The notes beneath the pieces were generated by a model that was not told the origin of the DNA, did not search any database, and saw nothing but the letters and a program-made list of their open reading frames with translations. The position numbers and the translations under genes are program-made. A stretch of DNA of 64,000 bases from Plantago major (Eukaryota > Streptophyta > Magnoliopsida > Lamiales > Plantaginaceae), in assembly GCA_026545765.1 (NCBI GenBank), contig JAIFAC010000134.1, positions 104,569-168,568 on the forward strand, read 5' to 3'. Positions 39,782 through 52,184 of the stretch are shown in pieces (position 1 is the stretch's first letter; every line of letters starts with the position of its first letter).

Positions 39782-41330
39782 CCATGGAAGAGAAAAGTCA
39801 TTTTGTTTCCACTCGAATCAAATGTATACCCATCCAACAAAAGAGCAGTTTGGTAGTTCGTATTGTATGTCGTCGGATACTTTGGATTCCAATTGCTAGA
39901 TGTATCACTTATTCTGTTTTTATTTATGCTTGCTCATATCTACCAAACGCAAAATATAGATCCAAAAATAACAGAGCATAAACTCGAATTGCTTTAAACA
40001 TTCCTCTTTTTTAAGTGCAGACAGGAGCCACCCTTGGTGAAACAGAAATATTATAACAAACAACTGAATAATGCACTGGTGTAATCAGCAGCAAATACTT
40101 CTTACACATTATTTAATCCATCCAAAAAGATCCATCCCGTCTGCTTTGAGCAGCTGTGTGCAATATTATAGACTTACACCCAATGGCATAAAACTGGTGT
40201 GAATTATCCTAAATCAAGATATCCTACAAAAACTTACGTGAGCTTCATGAAGCACTTTCTGAGTTCTAGACTTCCAGGATCACAAAATAGAATGTTAATG
40301 CCACATGGTTAAACAGGAAAAAAAAAAATCTCACTTCAGCCATTTTACATGTAACTTGTAAGCAAGGCCCAGCCACTTAACAGTAAACAGTAAACCAGTA
40401 GCTATAGACTACACTTAACCAGACACATTTAATATACTGAAGACGGACATAGAGAAGAAACTTGTCAATCATTGTGTAAAATAACGTATAAGAACTTTAA
40501 AGCTGATTAACACTACCTCTTAATTCAGATACTTAGCTACGTCAATATACAGACATTGGGACTGGGTTCTTCTAGTTCTCAAACTCTGGTCATTTTATGT
40601 AAGAGAACTTGACCAATTATGAAACTCCATCCTACTCCACGTGGTACCTAGATTTCTGGTCGCGGTCATTAGACAAGGTAGAAAGTGCGTGGTATAATTT
40701 TGAACCTTGACCTACACAGAAGAGGTGCCCTTAGATACCTGCATAATAAACATTCACCAAGATCTTTAGATAGTACATTTGTATTTCGTATTTGCGGATG
40801 CCAGTCCAAGAATATGACATACATAGCACAAATACATTTGCCTATGTTATAGGTTGCAAAAGAGCTTAGAAATATTACTTTGATGGAACAAAGAAGTCCA
40901 CGGTCCCAATCAAGTCTACAAAGAATACATCAAGAATCCACTTTCTCTCTGACAAGCTAGCTCCTTTTGACAATTGTCTCTTGACTTCGGAAGTTAATTG
41001 CTCCTCACCGATTCAAGTATCAAGTGTAGGTACCAGGAAATAAAACGGCAATCTCTGAGAGTAAGGCAATGGTTGTTGTCTGTGGAACTCATGACATCAT
41101 TTCCTCACAAACGTATGTTCAGTATTTAACAAGCCACCAGGCAGTTCTGCTGGGTACATCAGGAGTGGTGCTCATAGGATAGTTGAAGCTACCAGATGAA
41201 CTTGAACGGCTTCAATCCATATAAGAGTGACTAAATGCTCTTTCTACATTACTTGTCCCACATGCAAGACACACAAGATATGGCTGCTTCAGTTTCACCA
41301 CAGAATTTGAACTTGTAACTCCATAAGATT
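39782..41330. other. Spacer between the convergent subtilase and PPR genes
   Basis: 1.5 kb with no coding sequence I can support. It should include the 3' untranslated regions of both flanking genes. Confidence 0.45.
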
Positions 41331-43927
41331 TTACCAGTAATCATGGCAAGAGCAAAAACCTTCATTAAAATGATGGAACCTAGTTGTATCCCTGACAATA
41401 ATTTCTCTCCCTTCTATCTTTGATATTAGTTTTATCACAGTATGACAGTCGCCACAAACTCTCAAATTCTTCATGATCTGTATTGGAATACCCTGAGGAA
41501 TTGAAATTAATCCAAAGGCAATTGCCAGCCTCTCACTATGCCGAGAAAGAATTTCTTCTTTCTGGTCCTCCTCAATATCATGAAGTACATAAGTTGTATC
41601 TGGCTGGTATCCCATATCTTGCAAACGAGTACTCAAGTCTTCAAGCTTTGCATAAATCATTTCTGATAACGGATGAGAAACATCTCCTGCAACAAATGAG
41701 TATGTCTTGTTCTTTACTTCTATCCAGCTATATCCAATCTCTTTCTTAACTTTCCACTCATCCATCAGTGTTCTCACTTTTGTCCTATCTCGTCAATGTC
41801 CAGATACAGCATAAAGATTAGCTAACAAAACATATGCAGCTGAATCTTGGGGCTGGCATGCAATAAGCCTCTCGGCTGCCGTTTTCCCAAGTTCTACGTT
41901 TTGATGAACTCTACATGCAGCCAGGAGAGTGTGCCAAATAGTAGCATCAGCAGGAAAAGGCATTCTATTCACGACATCCATGGCTTTATCCAGCATTCCA
42001 GCTCGATCATAAAGGTCAACCATTAATGCATAAATTGCCATTGTTGGAGAAATGTGATAGTCACGCACCATCATTTCAGCATACTTTTCCCCTTCATTTA
42101 GGATTCCTGCATGAGTGAAAGCAGAGATGACGCCAATGAACGTAATATTATCCACTTCAATTTTTGCCAGTTGCATTTCCTTAAATACTTTTAGTGCCTT
42201 TTCCCCATAATCATGCTGCGTAATCTGAGATCAAGGAATTCCAGGAGACTAGACTTCTTTCCTTTTGCCTCTTAAATATTTTATGAGCACTATCAATATC
42301 ACCTTTTTTGGCATACATGGTCACGAGAGCGCTGCTTACAATCATGGCATTATCATAACCGAGCTTTATTGAGCTTGCATGAAACTTTTTCCCTTGCCCT
42401 GTAGCTGCATTGGGTGTAGCGCACACATTAATTATACCTTAGAAGGTAAATTCATTTGGCATGACAGCTTCTCTAGCTAAGTGATAAAAATTCTTATAGC
42501 TCCCTCAATATCCTCTTGTTGGGCATATCCAGCCAACATTGCTGACCAAGCAACCACATCCTTGTCATCAATTTGGTCAAAAACTCTTGTAGCTTCATCT
42601 ATCCTTTTTAACTTCACATAAGTATCAAGCAAAGCTGTCCCAACTTCAGGTGATTTCTCATAATTGCTTTGAGGATATCTGCATGCACTTGAAGCAAAGA
42701 AATAGCTGGAAGTGCTGCAAGTATCGTGGAATAAGTAACCTGATTAGGTCTGACCTCTGATCTCCTCATGTGGAGGAACAGATCTATTGCTTGCTCTGAT
42801 TTACCATTCTGCAAGTACCCTGCTATAATTGAAGTCCAGGATACCACATTATGAGCTTGGCCCATATCTGAAAAACATCTTAAATGCATCATCCATCCCA
42901 CAACTTTTCAAGTAAGACACCATAAGAGCTGTTCTAATGTTCCAAATGAATTAATCCCATTCTTGACAACCTGACAATGAATCTGCCTTGATAATCCAAC
43001 ATATTTAGTGTTAGCATATAAATTGATAGCAATGGTGTAAGTTACTTCTGTAAAGTTTACACCAGCATGTCGCAACCTATGAAACAACTCCATAGCAAAA
43101 AATTCAAGCCCATTCATTACAAGACCTGCTAGCATCCCATTCCAAGAAGCTACCTCTTTACATTCAATACTATCAAATGCATTCCTAGCTTCTCTGACCA
43201 TCCCAGATTTAGAATACAAACCAACCAAAGAATTCCCTACAGACATGGTCAAGTCAAAACTATTTTTAATAACCATAGCATGCACTTGCATTCCAGCTTC
43301 TATCACACCCTCATCTGCCAATGCTCCAAGTAATGTCGCAAATGTAAAAGGATTCGCCCAACACCCTCAAACAACATCATGCAGAAGATCTTCTTAACCT
43401 TCTGGACCAATCCTTTCTGAGCATAACCCGTGAGCAAGGAAGTCCAAGTCACAGAATTCTTTTGTCTAAGCTCATCAAACACTTGCTGCCCAGTGCCCAC
43501 CAACTAAACACCGACCCTTGATATACATATCCACAAGCGAGGTACCAGTAATAACATCTTCCAAGAAACCCCCTTTAATACACTGACAATGTACTAGTCT
43601 ACCAAAGACAATATTTTGCAAGCTTCCACACACCTTTAACATACAGGAGGCACTACACGCATCTACACGAACACCGGTGCTGTTGATAAGTGCATAGGCT
43701 TCTAAGGCTTCATGGAGTTGACCAGTACGTGAGTAATTGACAAGAAGGGTGTTGTAATAAGAAATATCCCTTTGCGGAATTTCATCAAACAGGTGGTCAG
43801 CTTTACTCAATCGTGATGAATTGCGATACACACCAGGCGTTTCGGGGTCCAATACAATCGACAGAGAGTGAGAGGCACGGAAAGGTTTCTTAAACATAGT
43901 CTTGGAAGTGCCATGATCGCTTCTCAC
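41331..43927 (-). CDS. PPR protein, E/DYW class (At2g27610-like)
   Basis: Intronless, about 860 codons. The product has tandem PLS-type pentatricopeptide repeats, for example DISYYNTLLVNYSRTGQLHE, VSWTSIIAGYLQNGKSEQAI, VSSALVTMYAKKGDIDSAH and SWNSLISDYA, then E motifs (ATIWHTLLAACRVHQNVELG, SAAYVLLANLYA, GYSWIEVKNKTYSFVAGD) and a DYW domain: HSERLAIAFGLI with the HxE zinc and catalytic motif, NLRVCGDCHTVIKLISKI with CxxC, and the C terminus FCSCHDYW. The organisation and wording are those of Arabidopsis At2g27610. Such proteins bind organelle RNA and deaminate C to U. Frame changes occur near 43490, 43310, 42905, 42610-42430, 42190 and 41785. The preserved reading on both sides of each break suggests sequence error or very recent decay. 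Confidence 0.92.
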
Positions 43928-44559
43928 AAACTACAACTCCCAAAATGAATTTAAATGGTATTCAACAAAAGGGAAATGGCACTAACAATCGATCCTGCTG
44001 CTACTAGGGATTATGAAAAGTGGAAGATGAAATAGCAAACATTGTCATTTTACTTGCTAACTTGTTCTCAACTTCAGGTGCAAGTGAAGCTTTGCTTTTG
44101 GCGGGCTTAAGAACAATAAAATAAACGGACCGGGTGCATAAAAAATGGTGTAAATTATCTCCTATAACATCTTATATGTAAGTTACCGGAAAAGTCTTCG
44201 CGGAACAAAACTACAATACGGAGGAGCAAATCTCACACTCGACTATTACAAGAAGTCAAAAACCAATCCTCTCACTCAAGTGTTTCTTTACTATTTTTCT
44301 CTCTTCTTCTTGGTGATGTTTTACAACCAAGTGTGGAATGCTATTTATAGCACTCCATGCTCTCATGGCTCAACTAATGTTGGCTGTGGAAATGATGAAA
44401 TTTCTTATGTAGTGGACAACAATAACTTTCCTGTTCTGTTGGTTGGGGAAGTTACTTTAATGAAGTTACTTTAAGGAAATTTAAACATCATTGAAGGAGG
44501 ATTCTTGGCTCACAAATACCAGGAAGCATCTGATTAGGATTGTGCTCACATTCATTGAA
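43928..44559. other. Upstream region of the PPR gene
   Basis: This is the 5' side of the minus-strand PPR gene, with no other gene recognised. 44250-44480 looks like a degraded LTR or promoter sequence (TATTTATAGCACTC near 44343), but I cannot assign it. Confidence 0.35.
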
Positions 44560-44762
44560 TGTTAGTACATCACTAGTTAACAAACTTTTGGATTCTTGTC
44601 TCCTTGTAGAAGGAATTTGGTAGAGATATTTAGTCTCTTTTCCTTTATGTATTTTAGTGTATTTCTAGTATAAATAGGAGTAGTATGTTAGCTTGTAATT
44701 CATTCAATCTTCAGCTTTTAATGAAATCATCATTTTACAATCTTCATTTCTCTCAAATCACA
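44560..44762 (+). repeat. LTR-like fragment (copia style)
   Basis: This begins TGTTAGTACATC and ends CTCAAATCACA. It has a TATA-like AGTATAAATAGGAG (about 44668) and a polyadenylation-like TTTAATGAAATC (about 44717) in the spacing expected of a short LTR. No target duplication or internal genes are seen. It might be a solo LTR. Confidence 0.45.
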
Positions 44763-44992
44763 GTTTGAACAGGAACACAAAACCTAGCTGAAATTATGCT
44801 TTTAGTTCAAGAACCGAATCCCGTAGGCGATTTTGGTTCGGCTCCAGCCTGATTCATTATAAAATTTAATCAAGGAAATCACAAACAACTTTATATAACA
44901 ACATATGGTGCCCTGCAGCTTCAGCAAATGACTCTCTTTGAAAGTTCAGACACTAATCAACAACTTGAAGTGATCAAACGAACACTTAAGTC

Positions 44993-47900
44993 TCAGCTCC
45001 ACTTTCTTGATACGCTCTTTACTAGTCCAGGAAGGTGAGTGTTCAAGAAATAATCTTCCCAGTTAATGCATTTCGATCAAAACAGAAAACATCAGTCGGA
45101 TCAGCTCCACTTTCTTCAGCTGCCCTTCTGAGCTTTTCCGTATTCATATCATCGTAACTACATATACATAAAATGATCACTTATACCATGACTACAAGTT
45201 CTATAGATAGATTCCAAGCTTCAGGAAGTGAGAACTTTATAGATTTATACTTACTATCCGTTGAAAAATAAGTAAGGTCCATACAGATCGATCAACTTCA
45301 TCACAATCTTGATTTTTCTGCACTGCTCAAGATAAGATGTTTGGAAGTATTGGCAGCATAATGTGTTCACCAGTTGTAGCCCCTGAACGCACGATACAAC
45401 AAGAACGATACAAGGTCATGTCAAGACTGGGTAATGCGAGAAAAATCCATATGATGTGTACGTATATAGTGCATACCTTCAAGGGAAGTAAAAAGTGAAT
45501 TCTCAGGTATCTTTGGAAACTATCCATCGTATCTAGCACTTTAACCTTTCCAACTATAACCGGTTTCCCATCCTTGTTGATCCAAGGATGCTCGGTAAAG
45601 TGTTGGAAGGCCCAATCTTGAAGACATGTGAACTCAAGAGGGCTCGATACAGAAGATCCAACCTGGTAAATGGTCTCACTGGACCGATTGGCATGAGCTG
45701 CGATGGCTACAATCATAGCATTCACCACCATGTCTGCTGGGATCTGCATAAAACTTTCATTTCCAATCTCATAGCAAACGAGACAATATTACACTATGCT
45801 TTGATCCCGCATGTCGTTAAGACCTTCTAAGATGACGAAAAGAACATGCTAGCTATATACTCCGTGTGTCTATGAATACATGTGAATTGTGAGGAGGCAT
45901 ATCATACTGCACAAATGGCCTTAAACTCAACACATACAAATTAAAGAAGTGTGTGTCTAGTCTAAATTGCACAAACAGAGAAGAACTTACCACGTCGATT
46001 GTGGACTTGGGATTGCCAAGGAAGCACTTTAGTTGACCTTTACCATACCCAATGGCCAGACTGTCAATCGTCCTGTATTTGTATTTCCAATAGCAAATCG
46101 GTGTTATTGGTTCCAATTTCGCATATACTCAACAAAAATAATGCAATAGTTCCATGTACCTTATCCCTTCAACCCAACCAGGAAATGGCTCTCTGAAAGT
46201 GCTGGTTACAATGGTGGGACGAATGATGACAAGCTGAATGTTTTCCTTAAACTCACCTAACAGCATCTCTCCCATTGCCTTGGTGAACACATATGTATTT
46301 GGCCACCCGTACTTTCTTGCTCTGTTCATCACATTCATTTTGAGGTGTTAATTAATACTAGAATTGTTGCTATGGTTTTTATCAAGTATGAATACAGTAA
46401 GAAAAAACCTTTGCATTCCCAAATCTTTCATGGCTGATTTAATAGTGTCTTGTGAACAATTCTGAGCTGTTAACTGTTCTAGTGTGTGTTCCATGAGTTT
46501 GTTCTCTCCATAAATGTCCAAACCAGATGTCCCATTTAATGTATCACCCATCTTATATGGAGTCTCCAATATTAGCCCTTGTTTCTCTCCAGACACATAG
46601 GCTGATTTCATCATCAAAATATGCAACATCATGTCTCCAATCTTTATAACACTAACAGATAATAACTTTATCAAATGGAGTACTACTAAAAGAAACTGAA
46701 ATTGATTACACTAACCAGTGGATACATGAAGGAGTACGACATTCTTTATACATTTCTTGGAGAAATCCAGCACATGCTTAGCTCCCAAAGTGTTTAATCT
46801 TAGTGCAGTATCATATCTGCATAAGGTATATATGTATAGTGCATGAAATTAGAAAAGGTAACTCTTTTGTAAAGCCGGGTTTTGTTGGCACGCTTTAAAT
46901 AATTTCTTATTAGAAATTAGGATGTTTAAATTATGCATTTTGTTAACAACGTACTAGATTTTTACTTAAAAACATTGATATTTTATTAGTATTTTATTCT
47001 CCATTTAGAAAGTGTTACATTTATTGATATTATGGTTAACTGTTTTCAATTAATTTATTTTTAACGATATTAGTAATAATTATTAAAATTATATAATGAA
47101 AATTTAGTAATTAAATTTTATTATATAATTTTATTAAATTATTTACTATTATCGCTTATAGTAATTTAATTGGCTCAACCACGATTCCAATAATTCCACA
47201 AAGCAAATGTAACACTTTTTCTCAAAATGGAAGATATAATTTCATCTCATCTAAAATCTCAAGTTTGTAAATTGTAGTGAGATGGAATTCTATTACAGAA
47301 TATGATTCAACCAATGCGCATATGTTTCTACCATAATAGATTTCCATATCATCTAAAAGTTCTCGAGATTTAATTCACAAGAATATAGATCTCCATCTAT
47401 ATTTAAATTTAAATTAAGTAGGTATCCCACGATACTTTCTGTTTTGGTATATATATGTTTGGTTAACGAGAATGTAGAGACCTTTCATCAAACTTGGTGG
47501 TTGCAGCAATATTGACGACGACGTCAAGTTGTTTCCACATATCGTGGAGCAAATCTGAATCTTGAACACCCAAATGGTGGCAAGTAATATCTCCCGCTAC
47601 AACTCTGACTTTTTGCGACAAGAAGGAACTCAACTTCTCTTTGTACTTTTCTCTTACAACACTGAATAAATCCTTTCCCACGGCCTGTACAAAATCGATT
47701 GGAAGAAAGTTTAATTGCTTGTCAAAAAGCAGTAAAAAAAAAAAAAAAATTGATCCAAAATTCCGTTTTTTTAATTAATTTACCTCGGTGTTGAATCGTA
47801 GCATGGCTGACTTGTCATCTGCAGCTCTCAAAAGCAAATATAGTTTCTTCACATTCGGTTGCACCCTCAGTATCTTCTCAATAAAAACTGAAACCGTGAA

Positions 47901-48125
47901 GATTTTGAGTTTATATGTTTAAAAAAAAGTCGAAAAAGACAAACTGAACCTTGTTCCGGGATGATGGAAATATGTTTTATTCACAAATTCAATATAAAAA
48001 CGGCTAGAGATTAAAAGTAGTTGCATGCAAAGATGGGGCAATTACTCTTAGCAAGGAAACCAGTGGCACCAGTGACAAGAATGGACCTGTTCTCCAAGAA
48101 ACCAACAATACTTCCCAACCCATTA
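44993..48125 (-). CDS. FAR: Fatty acyl-CoA reductase (alcohol-forming)
   Basis: Ten exons on the minus strand, first to last: about 48125-48045, 47887-47784, 47684-47482, 46816-46716, 46601-46409, 46321-46160, 46072-45991, 45743-45477, 45382-45255, 45157-44993, stop TGA at 44995-44993. It reduces long-chain acyl-CoA to primary alcohols with NADPH, for wax, suberin or sporopollenin. Visible motifs are [13 protein letters not shown] (NADPH-binding GxxGxxG), [49 protein letters not shown] with the active-site YxxxK, IIRPTIV, then the C-terminal male-sterile domain ([36 protein letters not shown]). The length of about 490 codons fits the family. Exon 1 needs one more G after the ATG and the last exon one more A near 45067; both are homopolymer losses. 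The tissue role cannot be told from this sequence. Confidence 0.93.
46999..47233. repeat. MITE in a FAR intron (Stowaway/mariner style)
   Basis: The ends CTCCATTTAGAAAGTGTTACATT and the reverse complement of AAATGTAACACTTTTTCTC..AATGGAAG are imperfect inverted repeats of about 25 bp, bounding an AT-rich body of about 235 bp. It lies between exons 47482 and 46816 of the FAR gene. Confidence 0.6.
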
Positions 48126-49143
48126 ATCACTAAACTTGAGAATAATTAAGGAGATTTGTATATAAATATATTTCAAAATATGATAAGGGGAAACATTTAT
48201 ATGAAATGCCAATTATGTGTAGTGTGTAGATATTTTCTCTATGGTTAGCTACTCTATCTGCATGGTGTATATATACACAAGTGTCGAAGAATGCATTTAA
48301 ATTTATTTTTATTTTTAATAGAGAAAATATAGTAGTATTAATCATCAAAAACATGAGTATATAACATACTCTCAACCATATTCTCAACCATATTCTCTAT
48401 CCCGTAATTAATGTGGCGCTCATTACTATTTTGGATGTCACTCAAAACAAACGTTACTATTTTGGGGGAAATTTTTTCAAATATGTATTTATTTTTAAGA
48501 TATGACGTTATGGATTTTGGTATTCTAAATTGACACGGCCTGATTTTGATACCGCATTGATTAATTCTTGAAAAAAGTATGAATTTTCTAAATATTAATA
48601 AATATCATATTCCTCCAATATGTTGCGTTTCTAGCCAAAGTCTTTCTTATCAGATAGAAAAAGCACATTTTACTAAACTTTCGCATGCATTAGTGTCAAT
48701 TTAGAAAAATGTGACACGTGTTTCTTAATTCAAATGATAAATGTCACTTAGTAAAATACATAAATACATTAGACTAAAATGTAAATATGATATACTTTGA
48801 TTAAATTTAAAGAGTAAGTCTACAGGGGTACCATCCTTATAAGTGGACTAAATTAATCGAAAATATTATAGTTAAATCAAAATATTATTAGTTGTTATTT
48901 AAAACATAGGTGTTATAAATGAACATAAAATGTTATGTCATAAACATTATTCAGATTGTTTAAAATAATTTTCTCATAGTTAACAACATTAATCAGTCCC
49001 TTACAAAGGGAGGTCTTTTTTAAGACTTTGTTTCAATTAGATCCAATTTTATAAAGAAATCCCCAACTTACCCATAAAACATCAAAAAGTATTGTTAAAT
49101 ACATGCATTAGTGAGGGAACTGACTGACTAATGTTATTAAATA
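48126..49143. other. Upstream region of the FAR gene
   Basis: This is the 5' side of the minus-strand FAR gene, AT-rich, with no gene recognised. TATA-like sequences on the minus strand (for example near 48250-48280, TATATATACAC) are candidates, but none can be chosen. Confidence 0.4.
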
Positions 49144-49415
49144 GTACTTTCCATCTGTTCCATTAAAAACCTCATAACTTTTCATTTTTTAGGTTCCATT
49201 AGAAACATTCTAATCCATTTTTCGAAAAGTTTTCATCCCACTAACTAATTATTTATTCTTTCTTTTTACTACTTTATCATCACTATATTTCTTACTTATA
49301 ATCCACTTACAACTTTATTAATATAATAACACTCACAAACTAATATTTTATTAGTTTATCTTAATTCAAGAGAAAGTAACTCCTTACGAAGTTACTAATG
49401 AATCGGAGGTAGTAT
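49144..49415. repeat. Stowaway-like MITE
   Basis: It begins GTACTTTCCATCTGTTCCATTA and ends TAATGAATCGGAGGTAGTA, inverted repeats of the CTCC(T/A)TC-type seen in plant Stowaway elements, about 270 bp apart, with an AT-rich body and TA at both flanks. Confidence 0.72.
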
Positions 49416-49611
49416 AAGTTATTGCACTATTTTATAAATGAACATATGTCATAAAATATGTGGGTGTATAACAATGATATATATTCTTAATATACACTCT
49501 TAATGTATGTAGCTATGACTAAGATGATTGTCGATCCCTTCTAATTCTCCATAAAAATGGTACTCATGAAACTTAATAAAAGAAAGGAAAAATTACATTT
49601 ACATCTCATGT

Positions 49612-50312
49612 ATAGGAGATGTTTACAGGTAGCTTTCCAGTTCCATTAGCTTTTTTTTACCATTGACTAGTAAAAAGCTTGTTACGTGAACGTGCAGCTT
49701 TTTAAATCAGCTAGCTGGTTGAAGAAGCTACCCAGGTTAGTTTTTTTTAAAAAAAAAAACTACTTGTTATCTTTTTATTCCGAAAATATCCCTAACCTAA
49801 ATTAAATAAAGTAAAACCAATCGTTAGTATTATTCTCGTGTTCTATCTTTTACTGCGGTGCCGTTATGTGTTCCATCGCCTCAATAGACGACTTATATTT
49901 TATATTTGTTGTAACCTTTGTTATACATTTTGTGTACTTGTTTGCAACTTGCATAAGTTACTAATTTTTTTCTGTATTAAGTTAGAATGCTCAACGAATA
50001 TTTATTTTCAACTTCTGATAATTTTCAATGATGTTGTTAAAGTGGCGGTGAAAAGTACATTGAATATATATTAAAATAATTAGATAAAATGTAATATACT
50101 ATTATTTAGAAAAATAAGAGTAATGCCCTTTTATGTCATTTTATAAAATACTAGCTAACTTATCAGCTAATTTGCTAAACACCTACATTAAAATCAGCTA
50201 GCTTTTCAGCTAGTTAATCAACTACCTATTCAGCTACCAGCTAGTTAATCAGCTACCAGCTAGCTTTACAACTACCAGCTAATTTTTCAGTTAGTTTTGC
50301 TAAACATGTCCA
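49612..50312. repeat. AGCTAGCTG-rich non-autonomous element
   Basis: Outer parts are imperfect inverted repeats (GATGTTTACAGGTAGCT near 49618 against AGTTTTGCTAAACATGTCC near 50293). Inside the right arm (50135-50295) the units CAGCTAG, CTAGTTAATCAGCTAC and CAGCTACCAGCTAG recur at least eight times. This resembles hAT-type MITEs of plants. The target duplication is not clear. Confidence 0.45.
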
Positions 50313-50477
50313 TAATCCTAAAATTATACCCGAGCCAATTCTGATAGTCACCGAAATTGCTTAAATTTCCATAAATATGATGTTATTGAAGATGTCAAAG
50401 ACCAGTATTACATTTGAACCCAATCACAGGAATTTTTTTTTAAAAAAAATACTTTGAGACCAATAAAAATTTAAAGG

Positions 50478-51365
50478 GAAAATTATAGATACTACCCCTT
50501 AAATTTGCCCACTTGTCACTTTGATCCCCAAAATTTGACTATTACAGATTTGTCTAAATTTTACACTTAACGAACTTGAAAATTACATCCAAACCTAAAA
50601 GTCAACTTTTTAAACTATTTTATCTTTTCTTTATAATTCAACAATTATATAAATTTTACTTATTGCAAAATTAGCCTATAAAATTTGTAATTCTTGTAAA
50701 TAAATACCAAAACAATTTACTTATTAACATTTCTACCCTTCTTCTTCCACCTTCTTCCCCACCACATCCAACGACCATCTTCCCCACCATTTTCCACCAC
50801 CACCTCTAACCACCATTTCCACCACCTCCACCATCTTCCTCCCTCCATCTTAAAAAAAAAAAAAAAAAAAAACCCTCCGATCGAGTTTTATCGCTCGGTG
50901 AGCCTGCATGCCACCAAAGTCTGACAGCTCTGCGGAGTTATCAATCTAATCAGACTCCACCCGGAGGCGACATAGCTCGATCGAGTCAGTAAAATAGCTC
51001 TAATCGGAGCTCTTTTCTGAAGAAGATGGGGGAGGGAGGAAGAAGATGGAGGTTGGAGGTGGTGGAAATGGTTAGAGGTGGTGGAGGATGGTTGGAGATG
51101 GTGGGGTTATTTTGGTTTTATTAAAGTTTAGGAGAATGATTTGGGTTAATAATGTAATTTATAAAATATTTGAGTTTAATGTGTAATAAAATGAAACTTG
51201 TAAATTGCAATTGAGTCCAATTCATTTTCTTTCCATTTAAATTTTAGTTGGTCAATTCAAAAAATATTCAAAAAATAGATTTTGAATTTGGATGTAATTG
51301 TTTGAGATCGATGGTTGAATCAGAATTATTAACTTAAAGGGTATATTACGTAATTCGCCCAAATT
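50478..51365. repeat. Foldback-type element with long inverted arms
   Basis: The arms are long imperfect inverted repeats: TAGATACTACCCCTTAAATTTG (50488) against the region ending CTTAAAGGGTATATTACGTAAT (51330); AAAATTACATCCAAACC (50579) against GGATGTAATTGT (51290); and a pyrimidine-rich CCACCACC/CCATCTTCC block (50740-50850) against GGTGGTGG/GGAAGAAGATGG (51010-51110). The centre contains GATCGAG and its complement. Total length is about 890 bp with no coding sequence. Confidence 0.65.
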
Positions 51366-51615
51366 TTTTTTTAGAAAAATCCCTTCTTACGTACTCCTCC
51401 TCCTCTTGTTACATAATCATTATGGAAGCTCCAACCAAGCTTCCAATTAAATTTTTTCCCGTTCTTCTTCCACCACCATATAGAAGCTCCATGTCAACTT
51501 CTATTACTTGGTTTTTGAAAATCAATTTCTTTAATACATCTTCTTCTTCCATTAAAGCTTCAAGATAATTTTATTAACTTTTTGCCAACTAAAAATTCAC
51601 AAATCACAATGTAAC

Positions 51616-51924
51616 TGTAACGCCCAAAAGTTTCAAGTGAAGTTCAGAGAGTTTAAAGGGACCGAGAACGCTACTTATACCAACAAGGTCCACCTTCATT
51701 TTCGGTAATCCATCAATAAGAACTCTAAAGTTAAGCGTTCTTACTTTGAAGCAATCTTATAATGGGTGACCAACTAGGAAGTCACCCGGTTCGTGCACGA
51801 GTGAGGACAAAGTGCGTGGAAAAGGTACATGTGTGGTAAGTGGGGCCAGCATATCACCAGGAGAGATGTCCATAAGTAACCGCGCCGGCCCAAAGGTTGA
51901 TGTATTAGTGGTCGGGTCGTTACA
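51616..51924 (+). repeat. Cassandra 5' LTR with 5S rRNA-derived region
   Basis: A 309-bp LTR with TG...CA termini. From about 51665 to 51800 it parallels plant 5S rRNA, including the internal promoter region (AGTTAAGCGT and GGGTGACC). 5S-like text with insertions and substitutions shows it is an element part and not a 5S gene. Whether Pol III can use it is not known. Confidence 0.88.
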
Positions 51925-52177
51925 AATGGTATTAGAGCCCTGCCAACCCAAAACCCACAAGGGGTGGTTGGTTGGTCCGGACAAGGTGCGACGAGGACAT
52001 AAGATCGGTGAATGTAATGCCCCAAAGTTTCAAGTCAAATTCAGTGAGCTTAAAAGGATCGAGAATGCTACTCATACCAACAAGGTGCACCTTTCTCTTT
52101 AGGAATCCATCACTAAGAACTTTAGAGTTAAGCGTGCTTGCTTTGGAGCAATCTTATAACGGGCGACCAACTAGCGT
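51616..52177 (+). mobile_element. Cassandra-type TRIM retroelement (3' LTR cut by a CACTA element)
   Basis: The 5' LTR runs 51616-51924 (TGTAACGCCC...GTCGTTACA), followed at once by a primer site ATGGTATTAGAGC (51926-51938), an internal region of only about 88 bp, and the start of the 3' LTR at 52013 (TGTAATGCCC). The LTRs contain 5S rRNA-like sequence, the hallmark of Cassandra: AGAACTC...AGTTAAGCGT.CTT (51720-51750) and ATGGGTGACCAACTAGGAAGTC (51762-51783). The 3' LTR is interrupted at 52178 by a CACTA element after 165 bp. There are no genes; in the family the machinery comes from other elements. Confidence 0.88.
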
Positions 52178-52184
52178 CACTACA

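Noticed and set aside
41483-41749. Plus-strand open frame within the PPR gene
   Set aside because: Antisense to the DYW domain, which reads correctly on the minus strand.
44280-44474. Open frame with a hydrophobic start that looks like a signal peptide
   Set aside because: The sequence contains promoter-like and LTR-like features (TATTTATAG) and has no known domain.
51665-52177. Two 5S rRNA genes
   Set aside because: The similarity is partial and has indels, and it sits within matched LTRs with a primer-binding site, so it is a Cassandra element.
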